Source: Eucalyptus grandis (lineage: Eukaryota; Streptophyta; Magnoliopsida; Myrtales; Myrtaceae). Taken from it: a stretch of 64,000 nucleotides of DNA. A program made the position numbers and the translations under genes. The notes beneath the pieces are model-generated. The model worked only from the letters and a program-made list of their open reading frames with translations. It made no database searches and was not told the DNA's origin. Shown one piece after another: positions 48,801 to 60,500 of this stretch. Every line of letters starts with the position of its first letter. Position 1 is the first letter of the stretch. Location: assembly GCF_016545825.1 (NCBI RefSeq), contig NC_052614.1, positions 10,248,559-10,312,558 on the forward strand. Reading direction: 5' to 3'.

Positions 48801-49561
48801 ATTTGACACGGGCTTCAGTTGAACCAGTCATTGCAATTTCAATGGCCTATGGTGGAGTTGTTTTCACTCCTGCACAAACTGAAGAATTCCATGATTATGA
48901 CAAGAGTCTGTGTTGCATGGTTCTTACTGTGAAGTGGTCACATTTTCTTTTTGAGTCTGGCTATCTCTTCGTTTTCCAACAAGAGTACACTGTAATTTGC
49001 TTCATTTTAAGCATAGGTATTTGCTTCGTTATCACGAATATCTAGTAATTGGATCGGTTTGTGCCAGAAACTTTCTTATTGTTGATCATTTTACAGTTTT
49101 AAACATGCTTTCTTGTGTTTGAAGCTATGAGGCGACCTCTTCTAGGCAAAATCGTAGCCTAGCCAAGGAGCTTTTTACAGGAGCCGTGGCATCCATCTTC
49201 TTGGTATTCAACTTTATCTATTGTCTTAAATTGCATAAAATTTATCTTATCCTATTCAAAATTACAGTCCTATTAACTCTGAATAGCCTTCGCATCATCT
49301 TCTTCTATGAACCTTGCGTCAATAGATTCTCTTTTGATACTCAAGCGAGGCATCCTCTTTTTTTTTTTACCCCAATTGGATTAGAGGGTTGGATCATTTG
49401 ATTGAAAATCACAAAGATTGACTAGGTGATTATAAGAGTAAAACACTCGATCTATTAATGTACAAAAATTCACATGAATTTAGTCTAGATAAAATGCTGT
49501 TGCGATTGTGCAGGGTTTTGGGTCATTGTTCTTACTCCTCTCTTGTGGCATTTACGTCTGA
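39582..49561 (+). CDS. TMEM258: TMEM258-like oligosaccharyltransferase subunit, three exons
   Basis: Exons join(39582-39688, 49125-49203, 49514-49561) encode 77 residues with no stop: exon 1 MQSPKAITIPAPISWYPTLS and VLMLAIGLVITASFF; exon 2 YEATSSRQNRSLAKEL and FTGAVASIFL; exon 3 GFGSLFLLLSCGIYV-stop. Junctions are canonical: donor GTAAGC at 39689 and acceptor AG at 49123-49124, splitting an Ile codon (at|c), then donor GTATTC at 49204 and acceptor CAG ending at 49513. Length and two-membrane-helix layout fit plant TMEM258/OST5-like proteins, small ER-membrane subunits of the complex that moves the glycan onto Asn of nascent proteins. Intron 1 is 9,436 bp, of which about 8.1 kb is transposon (solo LTR and Copia). 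Without these it would be about 1.3 kb. It may be functional if the intron is still spliced. Confidence 0.88.
39794..39824. repeat. Poly-T tract in intron 1
   Basis: A run of about 31 T after the exon 1 donor; a shorter T run precedes it at 39746. No element ends are attached. Confidence 0.85.
39879..41224 (-). mobile_element. Solo Gypsy-type LTR in TMEM258 intron 1
   Basis: On the minus strand it starts TGTTGACACCTAAATTTTGG and ends GGTCGCGACA. Flanking pentamers CATAT (39874-39878) and TATAT (41225-41229) agree at four of five bases, as an aged target duplication. A TATA-like CATATAAATAG lies at 40813-40823 on the minus strand, so its promoter points away from the host gene's direction. 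No internal region or second LTR, so it is solo. The GC-rich part (39930-40570) has spurious open frames. Confidence 0.75.
41296..41562 (-). repeat. Copia A 3' LTR
   Basis: 267 bp, TG...CA ends, intact. Preceded on the minus strand by the polypurine tract. Confidence 0.9.
41594..46798 (-). pseudogene. Copia A gag-pol polyprotein, inactivated
   Basis: Reading leftward: a gag start at 46798 (MATDNFVQPAIPRFDGHYDH), a zinc knuckle CFRCHKFGHYVSEC (CX2CX4HX4C, near 45985), protease/pre-integrase sequence (NVLYVPNFKSNLLSAGQLQE), integrase (VHLDICSPINPSSNGGKRYL; TFIDDFSRKTWVYFLQ), RT start (IGVKWVFKTKLKENGEVNKY), the YVDD catalytic box (FLYVDDLIFIGN) and RNase H (PIVTLSSIEAEFVATTACA; IFCDNNSAIKLSKN), ending near LADIFTKALE-like sequence at 41594. 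Several frame changes and stops occur, and an 1,184-bp Mutator-like element splits it at 43504. It made a self-copying retroelement once; it cannot now. Confidence 0.9.
43504..44687. mobile_element. Mutator-like element inside the Copia A pol
   Basis: A perfect 9-bp target duplication ACATTTTTC lies at 43495-43503 and 44688-44696. Long inverted repeats share 'gtgccataacttggca' and 'aaaatggtacacttaagtg'. Removing the element and one target copy restores an open pol frame across the site (DDKAEKC then VFLGVSETSKAYKLFN). The core (43860-44320) is very GC-rich with GGCGAGGG units. No transposase. Confidence 0.92.
46904..48060 (-). repeat. Copia A 5' LTR, split by a Mutator-like element
   Basis: The LTR sequence at 46904-47076 resumes at 47967 after an 880-bp insertion plus a 10-bp target duplication, and ends TTATTTCAACA at 48060. 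Confidence 0.9.
47077..47956. mobile_element. Mutator-like element inside the Copia A LTR
   Basis: A 10-bp target duplication CACCTAAAAA lies at 47067-47076 and 47957-47966. Inverted ends GGGATAAGTACACTAATGGT extend about 85 bp, nearly perfect. The centre (47340-47760) is GC-richer, with 'attagggttt' leader-like motifs at both sides, a CCGTCG-repeat, a purine block and a CTG/GTG-rich stretch. It might be captured gene sequence, but no protein family is recognised. Confidence 0.9.
48061..49124. other. TMEM258 intron 1, remaining host sequence
   Basis: Right-hand host part of the intron between Copia A and exon 2. AT-rich; an 80-codon frame at 48803 is not supported by any domain. No other element seen. 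Confidence 0.6.
49125..49203 (+). CDS. TMEM258: TMEM258-like exon 2
   Basis: Completes a split Ile codon, then encodes YEATSSRQNRSLAKEL and FTGAVASIFL, the conserved loop and the start of the second membrane helix. Flanked by AG at 49123-49124 and GT at 49204-49205. Confidence 0.88.
49514..49561 (+). CDS. TMEM258: TMEM258-like exon 3
   Basis: Follows GTGCAG and encodes GFGSLFLLLSCGIYV and a TGA at 49559-49561. This is the conserved C-terminal helix of the family, which usually ends in GxYV. Confidence 0.88.
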   Translation, partial: GFGSLFLLLSCGIYV

Positions 49562-51370
49562 TCCTAAGCTTTGTAGTTTTTTATGCAACATCTTGCGCTA
49601 GGAAGGTGACTTTCCTAAGTGGACAATTTAGCATGATTTCATGATTTGAAATGAGGAAGCTGCCATAGAAGAGGGAGAGCACTCTTAAGAGTAGTTTTGC
49701 TGTATCTGGATGGCTGTTAACTTTATTGTTTAAATGTACTCGGCGTTACTTGCTTCATTGTGTTGATTTCCAATGTGCAGCACCTTTATTTTCTTATCTG
49801 ATACGAAATCTCGCACAAAATTTTCGATGATCTGATACCCTTCTTAGTCCCAATTATACGTGCTCGCAAATGGTTTTCTGTTTTTTCATGTTATGGACAT
49901 GAACTAGGACATGATCTCATCTATAGAATGTAGAAGATGAGCAGTTGGTAGGATCCAACCGAGCTGAATTTGAGAAGCCTCTCAAGTCTTTACTATGCTC
50001 AAGTTCTTGAAGAACACCTAGCTTGTAGTTGTATGCTTACATAGTCATGGGACATGCTCACTCGCTGGTCTCCACGACAAACTGAGCACAAGTGGTGCAC
50101 AAAACTTGAAAGTTCGACAATCCGGCTCTCTCGGCCTAGATCTTGAATTCATCTACGTTCTTTCCATCCCTCCGAAACATTGTAAATGGTGCATTTAATT
50201 TTAAAAAAGAAATTAAGAGGTGGAATTGACCGCAAACTGTAGTAAGTATAGTTGATTGTTCGGTCGCCAAGAAGATAAGACGAAACTACATAAAAGGTGG
50301 AATTAGGTGAAATAAGATCAAATTCCTTGGCCAAGAAAAGGGAGAAGAAAAATCATAGAAGTATGACCTTTTGGGCCGATCTTGGCTCATCTTGGCTCAA
50401 GTTAATAACCCCTCCAATTGTTGGGAGATAGCTCAGAAGCCAGATAGCTTCAAAAGGATAAATGGCCAAGAGAAAGCCTAAGTCTTAGCTTATCAACATA
50501 TACAACTTTTATATATATATATATCCCCTTGAATTCAAGTCCAAACTTGTCAACATATCTAATTGGACTCACGTTCACTCAAAGACTTAAACTAATGACT
50601 AATGAGTTATAGGTCAATTAGGACCTATTAATTACACCACACAACGCCACTTCTTTGATCTTGAACTTTTTCTAACACCCTTCACTTGTGCATTTTAACA
50701 TAGATGATTTCTCATTTTCTCTATTTTGTTAATATGAACCAAAAACAAGAAAGCTAATTCGAGTTATGCATTTGAATCCTCCAGTTTGTACAATCTTCAT
50801 ATTATGATGATCAATCACAACTTTCCATGTAAACTTAATCAAAGGAGCTTAATCAATATTTTTTTGGCACTTCAATTAGATGAAACCCAAGTGTTGCACT
50901 GAATTGATATGCCGGATAGATAATCATAATTACCTTACCCTTCCCTCTCTTACTAAGACTCTGTCTTATGAAAAACTTTGAAAAGTTGATTGATTATAAT
51001 GTAAAGAAATGACTAGCTTGTGGTCTTTATTCTCTTAAACAAATTATAATCATTACAGGATATATGGATTGCGTATATTGAGAAAGCTACAAACAGAATG
51101 CATTTCTCAATATTTACTTTCTTGCTAATAATTTTCACTGGACTTGGAAGATGTCTGGGAAAAGAAATTGGAAAAGGAAGCATGCAGAGAAAAATGAATA
51201 AGAAAGAGAAATAGCAATTGAAATTGGTGTCAGATCTTATCATCTTATCATCCTATCATCCCGGGTTAGATCATATATGGAATTTCTCAAATCAAGTCAT
51301 TGCCCACTTTGAGCCCAAGCCCAAGGAACAGCCCTTCCCTCAAGAGATGGAAGCATTTTTGGTCATTTAG
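49562..51370. other. TMEM258 3' region and gene-free spacer
   Basis: The first few hundred bases after the stop at 49561 are presumably 3' UTR and downstream sequence. Beyond that it is AT-rich with a short TATATATA run near 50512. No gene supported. Confidence 0.5.
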
Positions 51371-51903
51371 GCCTGTTTGTTTTCATTCTTTTTTTCAGTT
51401 TTTGAACAAAATTTCTATTTTTTTGTTCCAAGGAATAAAAAAAAAAACACGTTTATTTGTATTTTTGTTTTAAATTTATTTTTTGGTTCCTGCGAACACA
51501 TTTGGAAACGAAAAAAAAAAAAAAAACATGTTTCTTGTTTCTTAACAATTTTTAAGAACAAATTTTCTCACTCCTCTCTTTTCTTCTCTTTTTTCTTCTT
51601 TTCTTTTCTTTTTTTTTTGGCCGGTTGCTGGCCTCGGCCTCACCAAAAGAAGAAAAAAGGAAAAAAGAGAAAAGAAAAAGAAAGAAAAAAAGAAAGAAAA
51701 GAAAAGAAAATTAAAATATTAAAAAATTAAAAGAAACAAAAAAGAATACAAATTTACCAAACGTGTTTCGTTCATTTTTATTCCCTAACAAGTTTACTAA
51801 ATGTCTTCTTCTCGTTCAAAAATTGTTCCCTGGAATAGAAATAATTTTTTCTACTTCTCGTTCTCTAACAATTTTTGAACAGAAACGTTACCAAACGCGC
51901 CCC
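51371..51903. mobile_element. MITE with poly-purine/pyrimidine arms
   Basis: The left end GCCTGTTTGTTTTCATTC is the rough inverse of the right end (reverse complement GGGCGCGTTTGGTAACGTTT). The inner arms, T/C-rich at 51590-51620 and A/G-rich at 51650-51710, could pair. 'gttccaaggaataaaa' and its inverse 'ttccctggaatag' recur. Non-coding. Confidence 0.6.
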
Positions 51904-52202
51904 TAGTGGTGAGTTCAAGATTGATTAGATATTCTTTTATCATATGAAAATAGCTGCAGAGGATCCGTATCCTTTTAACTTTATGCATCCATTGCTAGTT
52001 CGAGATTTGATTGCTGCTATTCTTGTATCATATGTAAACTCGGTATTGCAATCCATAGTTTCATATACATACATGATTAATTAGATATAAGGAAACAACG
52101 ATCATCATCCACAAAATAGCTAACATAATTTATTTATTTCCATGTGCAGTACATCAAATTATTAGCGCGAACACTAAGAAAGCGGTGTTTGGCTTAGATG
52201 GC

Positions 52203-55200
52203 TGTCGCGACCCGATCTCGCCACCCCCTCGAAATGATATCCAAGGATGGGAAAGGTCGGGTTTAGGGGTACTTGATCTCGAGATCACGAGCTCTCCCAA
52301 GCTCGTACCCCGCGTGACGGAGGTTGTCGCGATCCATACCCACATGCGACACACCTAAAAAGGAGTCGAATGTGGATATCGAATTTAAGGGTACTTTTAC
52401 CATGGTAGCCCTCTCGATAGTACGCTCCACCCATTAGGATGGCATCACTTCATCCTTTGGGCTACCCCCACATCGAGTATGCTAAACCATAGTGAGTTTC
52501 ATCGAAACTCATACCCCGCGTGACAACGGATTTATTTATATGATCTAGGTATTTAACAACCTAAAAATATACGGGAGTCGCCACTAGCCTCAACTTTGGG
52601 GGTCGGCTAGAAACCCAATCGAGGGTCGGAGTGTTCCTCGATTCCTACGCAACCGGATATCTAGGTTGGGGGACTTGGTTACGCTAATATTGCTATTAGC
52701 GCCCTTTCGGTACCTAAACAAGTATGTTGTGATTTTCCTAACATGTCCATGCGTTTCTTTTTATATTTTCAGATCATCAATTTCTATACTAAGTGATCAT
52801 GCGTGGTTGATCATTTTCATGCTATTCTTATTTCTAAAAATAAAAAGGAAAACAACCAATGAAATTGAAATTGCAAAACGTTAAGTAAGCAATCAAGGAA
52901 AAACAGTAAATCTATCGGCAATCCTAAAAAATATAAAAGAGAAAACAAACGAGAAAGAAAGGAAACCCGCAACTCCCGGGCTTTATACAATGCATAAAAC
53001 CCGAGACATGTGTCGGAAAACAAAAAGTACATGACAATGGTCGGAATGGACATCGACCTCCACCATCTTCACGCCTTACACCTTCTCTATCTTCTGGGTC
53101 CTAATCTAGACCTAATCTAAGAAACATATGAATAGGTGCATACAAGTGAAAGAAACAAATTTCTAAATCAAATGGTATGTAAATGATGCAAAATTAACAT
53201 CATCTGAAAGATTAAGATGAATCCTAAGACTTCCTAATAGGGTTCAAGTCCAATCAAGATCTAATTGATGGTCAAAAATTGATATTTGTGAAATCGCGCA
53301 TGTCGGTCCACAAACAAAACAAAATACAATGCATGTTTAATGGTTCGTAAGACCACCTAGACAATGCATAAAAATGTGAAACTTGCACATGACATAAGAT
53401 TGAATGCGGAAAAGTTTGGGTAAACATTTAACCCGAATCGAATGCAAAGAAATCACACAGTCATTAACATTGCAAAGTGACTTAGAACTAAGAATGTCAT
53501 GCATGACAAATTTCAATTGCAATTAGCCAAATGAATGCATGATATTCACATCAAACGAGATTCAAATATGATATGCCATGCGTCTTTCCGAAGTCTGAAA
53601 TGCCCTTTATGAATATCTACAACACATCGAAGGCAATTGGACACATCTACTAGCTCATTCAAGGCAAACAGCAATCAGGTCACGACAAGACAGTTCACAC
53701 TAAGGACGATTTAATGAGCATTTTCCTAATCAAATCAACTCCAGAAAATTCTGAAAAAATTATATGTTGTAGCCAAGGACATTTCAAGCAACTTTTCATG
53801 AGACACCGATCTATGAATTCAAGTACAAAATTCAGTAGAAAATCGGGAAAACAGTCAAGGTCGAACAATGCATAACAGTAAACTACAATATATCAGTTTT
53901 CCAGAATCATCTCCTAATTTTCGAAGAAGATTTCAGATAGCTAATGATATCGGATCGAGACGTGCTATAGCTCGTTAGAAAGCTAATCAAACCATCTTTG
54001 ACTTTCATGAAGACATCGAGCACCAAAAAGCACATATACTAACTCAATTCTGGGCATACGCACAAAGAGGTCTGTCAGGAATCCGAGGTTGCAGAACAGT
54101 TGTCATCCAAGTTCAAAAATCATAGAACCAAAAGATCTAACTGTAATCAAACTCTAAATCAATCAAGTATTGATTCTAATCAGATTCGCAATGCATCCTT
54201 TTCTAAAAAAAATTCAAGAGCAGGGATATCTTTACAATGCAGCACTTCTCTTTTTTTAATGATGAAAGCTCCTCAAGAATAAACGCTAAAGATATTGTGA
54301 ATCCACTAGTAGATATGAAAATCTATTGCTGCATGCTGCAGTCAAGAATCTAAGCAACAAAAATGATATTTACATGATTCACGTACTATTCTATATAGGT
54401 AGAAAGGAAAGTAATGCAGTACATGTGCAATTGAACTACATATAATGTTCAAAGACTTTATCTATAACCAGGAAATATTGCCAAGACGAGCAACAATGAC
54501 AGTTCTGAACCTATACACAGGTTCCATGATCTAAACGAGATACTTGGAAAAATTTGAGCATAGACAATCAAACGCATTCATCCAAATGATTTGGTCCTTC
54601 GAATCAGCATACTCTAAAACCACAGATGATGGAAGACTAGTGATAACAAAATTCCCCACTCCCGTGTATCAGAACGGAACAAACGCCATTATTTCAAACA
54701 GAGACATCAATCTCATCAGCATGTGACATAAGAAAACGTATAATTTACGTTTATCCAGAGAGATGAACAATCAAAATTTGTCAGACATCACTCATGTGCA
54801 TTCGTGTTGAACGAATCAGCATCTTCAATGCTATCAATGTATAGCCGATATTCAAGACAAATACAAGCACTTCCAGCATATGCAGCATCAATATGGAACC
54901 ACATCCCATTTCTCTTAGCAACTATTGCTAGCATAAACAGGGGATTAACTGCCGTTGAAGAAACTATACCAACCTTGAATGAATCGGCGAAGGATCGAAG
55001 CTGTCTGAGCCCTAAACTCCAAATCCCTCAACCGGCCGTTCCAGCAGGGGTGCGCGAGACAGAGTTGAAAGAAAATCGTTCGAGTCAGAAATGGCGAACG
55101 AGAAATCGGAGACCAAAACCCTAACGGATCAAAAGAGAGAGAAAGAGAGCTCACCGATTCGGTGAGCCCGATCCCCAGAGATTCGAGTCCGAGAATGGCG

Positions 55201-56047
55201 AAAGATAAAGCGGATCTCCAGTCGTCTTTAGATCGGGTCAGATCCAGCGAACAGAACCACCGGCATCGTCGTCGCCGTAACCGCCGTCGCCTCCGATCGA
55301 TCGAAATCGCACGCAAGGCCGGGGAATGGAGTGATGACGATCGATCCTTTTTCCTCTCCTCGATTCCCCCTTTCTTCCTCGTGAGCTCTCCACCGAACAA
55401 GAGATGAAGACCGTCTGGCTTTCCCCCACACCCCCAGAGAGAGAGCGTGAAAAGGCCAGAGAAAACCGTTCCTCCCCGAGTTAGAATCCTCCCCCCAGAG
55501 CCTCTGTGTGTGAAACCCCCAAGAGGGAGAGAGAGCTTGCGGGCGTCCGAGAGAGAAAGTCCCCGGCTCCGAGCTCAAGAGATGGCATGAAGATGATCCG
55601 AGAAGAAACGCAAGAAAGATGCCGCCATTGACGTCGTGGGAGGGCTAGGGTTCTGCTGCAACTGCCTCGAACTCCATTGATGACTCCACAGAAAATACGA
55701 ACGCAGAGAGAGAGAGAGCGAGAGATCGTGTCAGGAGAGAGAGACCGAAAAAACCCCCCAAAACCATCCTCCCCCGGCCCTCCCGTGAATGGCCTCCTTT
55801 TATATTTTTTTATTTTATTCTTTTTGTTTCTTTTGTTTTCTTTTCATTTTCATTTCATTTTTTTTTATGCTTTCCTTCATCCATTTTTTTAATCTTTTGG
55901 GCTCTTTATTCTTTCTTTTTTTCTTTTTCTTTTCTTTTTTTTCTTTTCTTCCTTATTTCTAATTTTTTTTATCTTTTCATTTCAAACAATTTTTTTACTT
56001 TTGCAAATTATTGTTTAAAATGTCGACGAAAATTTCGGGTGTCAACA
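52203..56047 (-). mobile_element. Large solo LTR (Gypsy/Tat-like), 3,845 bp
   Basis: A perfect 5-bp target duplication ATGGC lies at 52198-52202 and 56048-56052. The ends read TGTCGCGACC and GGGTGTCAACA on the plus strand, so the LTR runs leftward, starting TGTTGACACCCG at 56047. A TATA-like box (ATATAAAAGG) lies near 55798-55807 on the minus strand, followed by a GA/CT-rich leader with short spurious open frames (54804-55580). The subterminal 'gggagtcgccactag' at 52570 recurs in the 13.3-kb LTR. No gag, pol, primer site or internal LTR is visible, hence solo LTR; a non-coding LARD-like element is the alternative. Confidence 0.8.
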
Positions 56048-56163
56048 ATGGCAAAATAGTTTGCTCTTCACATCTTGTAGTCATCACGGAAACCGACGCT
56101 CAGACACTATCTAATTGCCTAAACCAACAAGGAAAAAAAAACTATAAGCCTGAACTTCAGCAT

Positions 56164-56800
56164 TTATAAATATCCAAAGAAACCGAGAATGCAATAGCTG
56201 CTGCCAACGAGCAACGTCAGGCCACCGCCGTCAGATTCAGCAGTAAATATCAGTCCGTTGTATGCCACAGATACGTCAAACACTGGAACCCAACATGCGC
56301 CTAAGTTGAGCCTCCGACCGGAGCTCAAGACGACGTTGACCCTTACTTCACCGCGCTCCAAACCCGACACGAGACTCCTAACAGAGAACTCGTTGGCCCT
56401 GGGCAAGGCGGAGTGAAAATGAGCGTGAACACTCGTGTGGCTCACGGCTCTCTGGATGAAAGAACAGATCTTGGTGCGAGCCAAAGCAGCGGAGGCCAGG
56501 ACGATGGTGGCTTTCATGTGGGAGTACTTGACTGGGATAAGCTTGCTCAGGTTCTCAGTGGAGAAGACGAAGGGCCATTCCGTGGCAAAGCGAGTGTCGG
56601 AGACTTAAAGGAAGAGAGGGACGAAGGCAGGGTCGAGGGTGAACGTCGGGGACATGGTGGCGGGGATGACTAGGAAGATGATGATAGGGACGCAGAGAGA
56701 CACTACCGCAGTCACGAGGCACGGTTGGATCACCTTGCGGCACCAACGAGAACGGTGAGGGTGGGCCGCTCGATCCCGGATGGGGAGGACGTGGTTTTCT
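56164..56800 (-). pseudogene. NHL: NDR1/HIN1-like (LEA_2) protein, copy 2
   Basis: Duplicate of the 30.3-kb gene. Matching parts are RSRWCRKVIQPCLVTAVV, the membrane segment (SLCVPIIIFLVIPATMSP), then YSHMKATIVLASAALARTK, VNVVLSSGRRLNLGACWVPV and FTAESDGGGLTLLVGSSYCI, ending GFFGYL. The start Met equivalent is changed to ACG with a nearby shift, and an in-frame TAA stands at 56605-56607 between the membrane segment and the LEA_2 domain. The LEA_2 half stays open. The C terminus is the intact form that copy 1 lacks. Both flanks carry retrotransposon insertions. Confidence 0.8.
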
Positions 56801-57035
56801 GCTTGACTGGCTGTGTACTCGTTCTACGACGACAGGTGGAGTTTGGGTTCCTAAACCTGAGAGCATCTCGCTCTGGTTTTCTGGTCTCAGCTTCGACGGA
56901 GGGGGGAAGCGTCTTGTATATAGTCTTAGGCCTTCGATTAGTGTGGAATGTGGGTTGCACAGTTTCAGGATTAACATAATCGAAAGAAACTAAATGAACG
57001 AAAGTACAGGCGTTCCGTCTTTAAATGGAAGAGGG

Positions 57036-57547
57036 TGTTAAGAATCTTATGAAAGCACGGCCTGCACAAGCATACTCTACACAAGCATAGTCTGTTGCTG
57101 TTTCAACAAAGGAAAGGAATGCAGATACTGCTGCTGTAACAAAGATCAGAAGAAGTGAAGTAAGCGAGTCGTCGACTATGCCAGCTACATATGTACATGG
57201 TGTTCAGGTTCAACTAGCTGGGAAAGAGTCGAAGTCAGTGGCGAAACTTCCAAGCTCCACGTGTTCAACTATGAGTGGAGATCCTCTGCTGAAGAACCGT
57301 TAATTCTGTTTTTGCGTGTCTAACAGAATGAGCAACCATTTACTTTCTTTTCTTGTAAGTCAGTTTTTCTTCTTGTTAGTCGGTTTTACTTCTTTGTCAA
57401 GATCATGTAATATAAATAGGAAAACAGAGCAAGCAAGACAGTGAGCTCTGAGATGAACATTTTTCTTTGAATATAGAGACAAGAAAGTCCAAAACTCCTC
57501 GTCCATTCTCATCGTCCTTTCTTCCTTTCATTATATTCATCTTCACA
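57036..57547 (+). repeat. Copia B 5' LTR
   Basis: 512 bp. Contains a TATAAATAGG promoter motif near 57411 followed by the transcribed R/U5 part. Confidence 0.9.
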
Positions 57548-57577
57548 TGGTATCAGAGCCAACTTGAGAGCACGAAA

Positions 57578-60500
57578 ATGACAGCTAGAACACAGAAATA
57601 TCATTTTCCAATCCATGTTAACATTTCCAACTTCGTCATGATTAAGCTTGTTGAAGACAACTTTCTTCTTTGGCAAGCACAATTCCACAGATTCTTGTGA
57701 AGCCAAGAGATATTTGGCTTCATTAGTGGTGAAACTCCACCACCTTCTCAAACATTACAGGTTGAAGGTGAAGGTTGTGAAGCTGAAACTAAGAATCCTG
57801 ATTACACAAATTGGGTAAGAACTGATCAGCTTGTATCATCATGGATCAGTGGAGCCGTATCTGAAAACATTCTAAGTTTGATAATTGGTTTAGAAACTTC
57901 ATATGAGGTATGGGAAACTTTACTTAATCATTTCACACAAAATCAGTAGCTAGAGAATTTGAACTAAGAGGGAAGTTACAAGCTTGCCAGAAACGAGATC
58001 GAGCATTGTCTGTTTACCTCAGGAAATACAAATCAATTTGTGATAAGCTAAATGCAATTGGGAAGCCTGTAAATGAGATAACTAAGATGTTCGGTGTTCC
58101 GGAAGGATTATGATTAGAATATGAAAAATTTCAAACTACCATGTATTGCTTGAAACCTCAACCAGAATATGATGAAGTAATATCACAACTAGAAAGGTTT
58201 GAAACAAGGTTGCAGAACTACTCATTGAACCAGTACAATCCTAATCTAGCTTACTATGGACAAAGAAAATCTGAGATTCAACAGAAATGGGACTTTGAAA
58301 GAGAACATGTTCAGAAGAATTTTGGTTTTGGAGGTCAAAGAGGCAGTAATCACCTAAGTAGCATCAAAACTAACACACGATACGCGACATGACACGACAT
58401 GACACGCCGACGCGTCATTTCTAAAAAAACAGAGAATTCCGACACGTTGGGACACGTTATATATTAAATATATATTTTTATATATACATAATAAATTATT
58501 ATTTTTATAATTATTTCAATCAAATTAATTTGAATCAAATTCATAAATAAATAATTAATTAAAAAAGTCTAGAATGAATATACACTAAAAACATTAATCC
58601 ACAATTTATTAATGTCATTCATTGTTTCAATTTAACAAATTCAACTATATTTCAATAATTCGTAAAACTTGGAAAAAAAAAAAAGCAAGCGATTCATATT
58701 TTGGACTCGCGTGTTAGATATGTTGGAAGATGAGAAAAAAAAGATTTTTCTTCTTTTTCTATTTATTATTTTTATTATTGTGTTTTATTTTTTCATATAT
58801 ATATATTGACCTCTCATTTATTTTAAAATTGACATCGATATCAAAATCACATGTTGGAATTTCCGACACGTGTTGATCGAGTGTCGGAGAGTGTCCGAAA
58901 GTATTGGAGAGTGTCCAAAAGTGTTGGAGAGTGTCAGACACGTGTCGAAGTGTGCAACATGACACAAAGATTCTTGGAGAGGGTCGGTGCTTCATGGATA
59001 ACCACGGGGAACGCAGTTATGGCAGAGGACATGCAATTAATAGTAGGGGTCATGGTTATGGCTATCTTGGAAGAAGTCAGAGTTACAGCCAAATAGCTTG
59101 AATCATGATCAAGTGGTTCAACGTTTTAAGCAGATTAATGATTTGCTTGGCTCTGGACAGGGATTTCGACCATATACAAGTTCTTCACAAAGGTATCAAG
59201 ATACCATATCATATCCGTCTCCAAATTTAATATTTAATAAACACTTGCAGGATGAGAAAACAACAGACAATGCTCGTTTGGAGTGTCGAATTTGTAAACG
59301 TTCAGGACATGATGCACTTTGTTGCTAGTACTCATACCAAAGAGATTCCAACAGCATTGGCAGCAATGTATCTTAAGGATTCAAAAGGCAGTGAGTGGTA
59401 TCTAGACAATGGTGCGACTACCCACATCAGTGCAAATTCGGGTAATCTTTATAACTTCTCTAAGTATAATGGAACTGATACAGTTATGATAGGGAATGGT
59501 TCATGCCTATCTATTGCTTATATTTGTGATACTTTGTTACATACTGAAAACAATTTATTACCTCTAAATGATGTGCTAATTGTTCCTGAAATCAAGAAAA
59601 ACCTTCTCTCAATTTCAAAACTAACGTATGATTATCCCTGCTCATTTTTTTTTTGATAAAAAAAAATGGGGTCTATATAAAGGACAATCACACCAATACA
59701 ACAGTGATGCTCAGAAGGAAAGTTAGAGGACTCTACTGAGTAGATTCACAAACCATGGAAGCCTTCTTCACTCAAAGACACAAAGTTGTAGCAGAAGATG
59801 TGTGGCACCAGCGATTAGCTCACACCAACTTTAAAACATTGAAGTATCTGCAGAATCAGCAATTAATTCACTGCAGTACAAGAACCCAAACTATATGTAG
59901 AAGATGTCAAGTTGCAAAGAATACTGCATTATCATTCCCCTTATCATAATCTACATCTAATGTTCTTTAGAAAAGATATACCGTGACATTTGGGGTCCTT
60001 CACTAGTTAATTCCTTTTAGAACTTCAAATACTATGTCATCTTTGTGGACAATTTTTCCCATTATAATTGGATTTATCTAATGAAATTGAAGTCAGACTT
60101 TTATGACATCTTTGTCATATTTCAAAAACAAGTAGAGAATCAATTTGATCATAGAATCAAAAAATTTCAATGTGATGGTGGAGGAGAATTCACTAGCAAC
60201 AAGTTTTAGAATCACTTACGGAATTGTGGCATCAAACAATATATTTCTTGTCCTTATACACCAAAACAAATTGGAATTTCTAAAAGGAAACATCGCCATG
60301 TGGTTGAACTGGGCCTAGCTATGCTCTATCGTGTTAGAGTTCCATTGAAATACTGGGTGGATGCCTTCATGATAGCTAACTACATTGTCAATATACTTCC
60401 CACACCAAAGTTACAGATGCACTCACCTTGTAGAAAATTTATCAACAACAACCAAGTTATGAACATCTAAGAGTCTTTGGATGTGCATGTTATCCCTGTC

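Noticed and set aside
54804..55580. Several Arg/Ser-rich frames
   Set aside because: They lie inside the 3.8-kb LTR, near its leader, and show no family motif.
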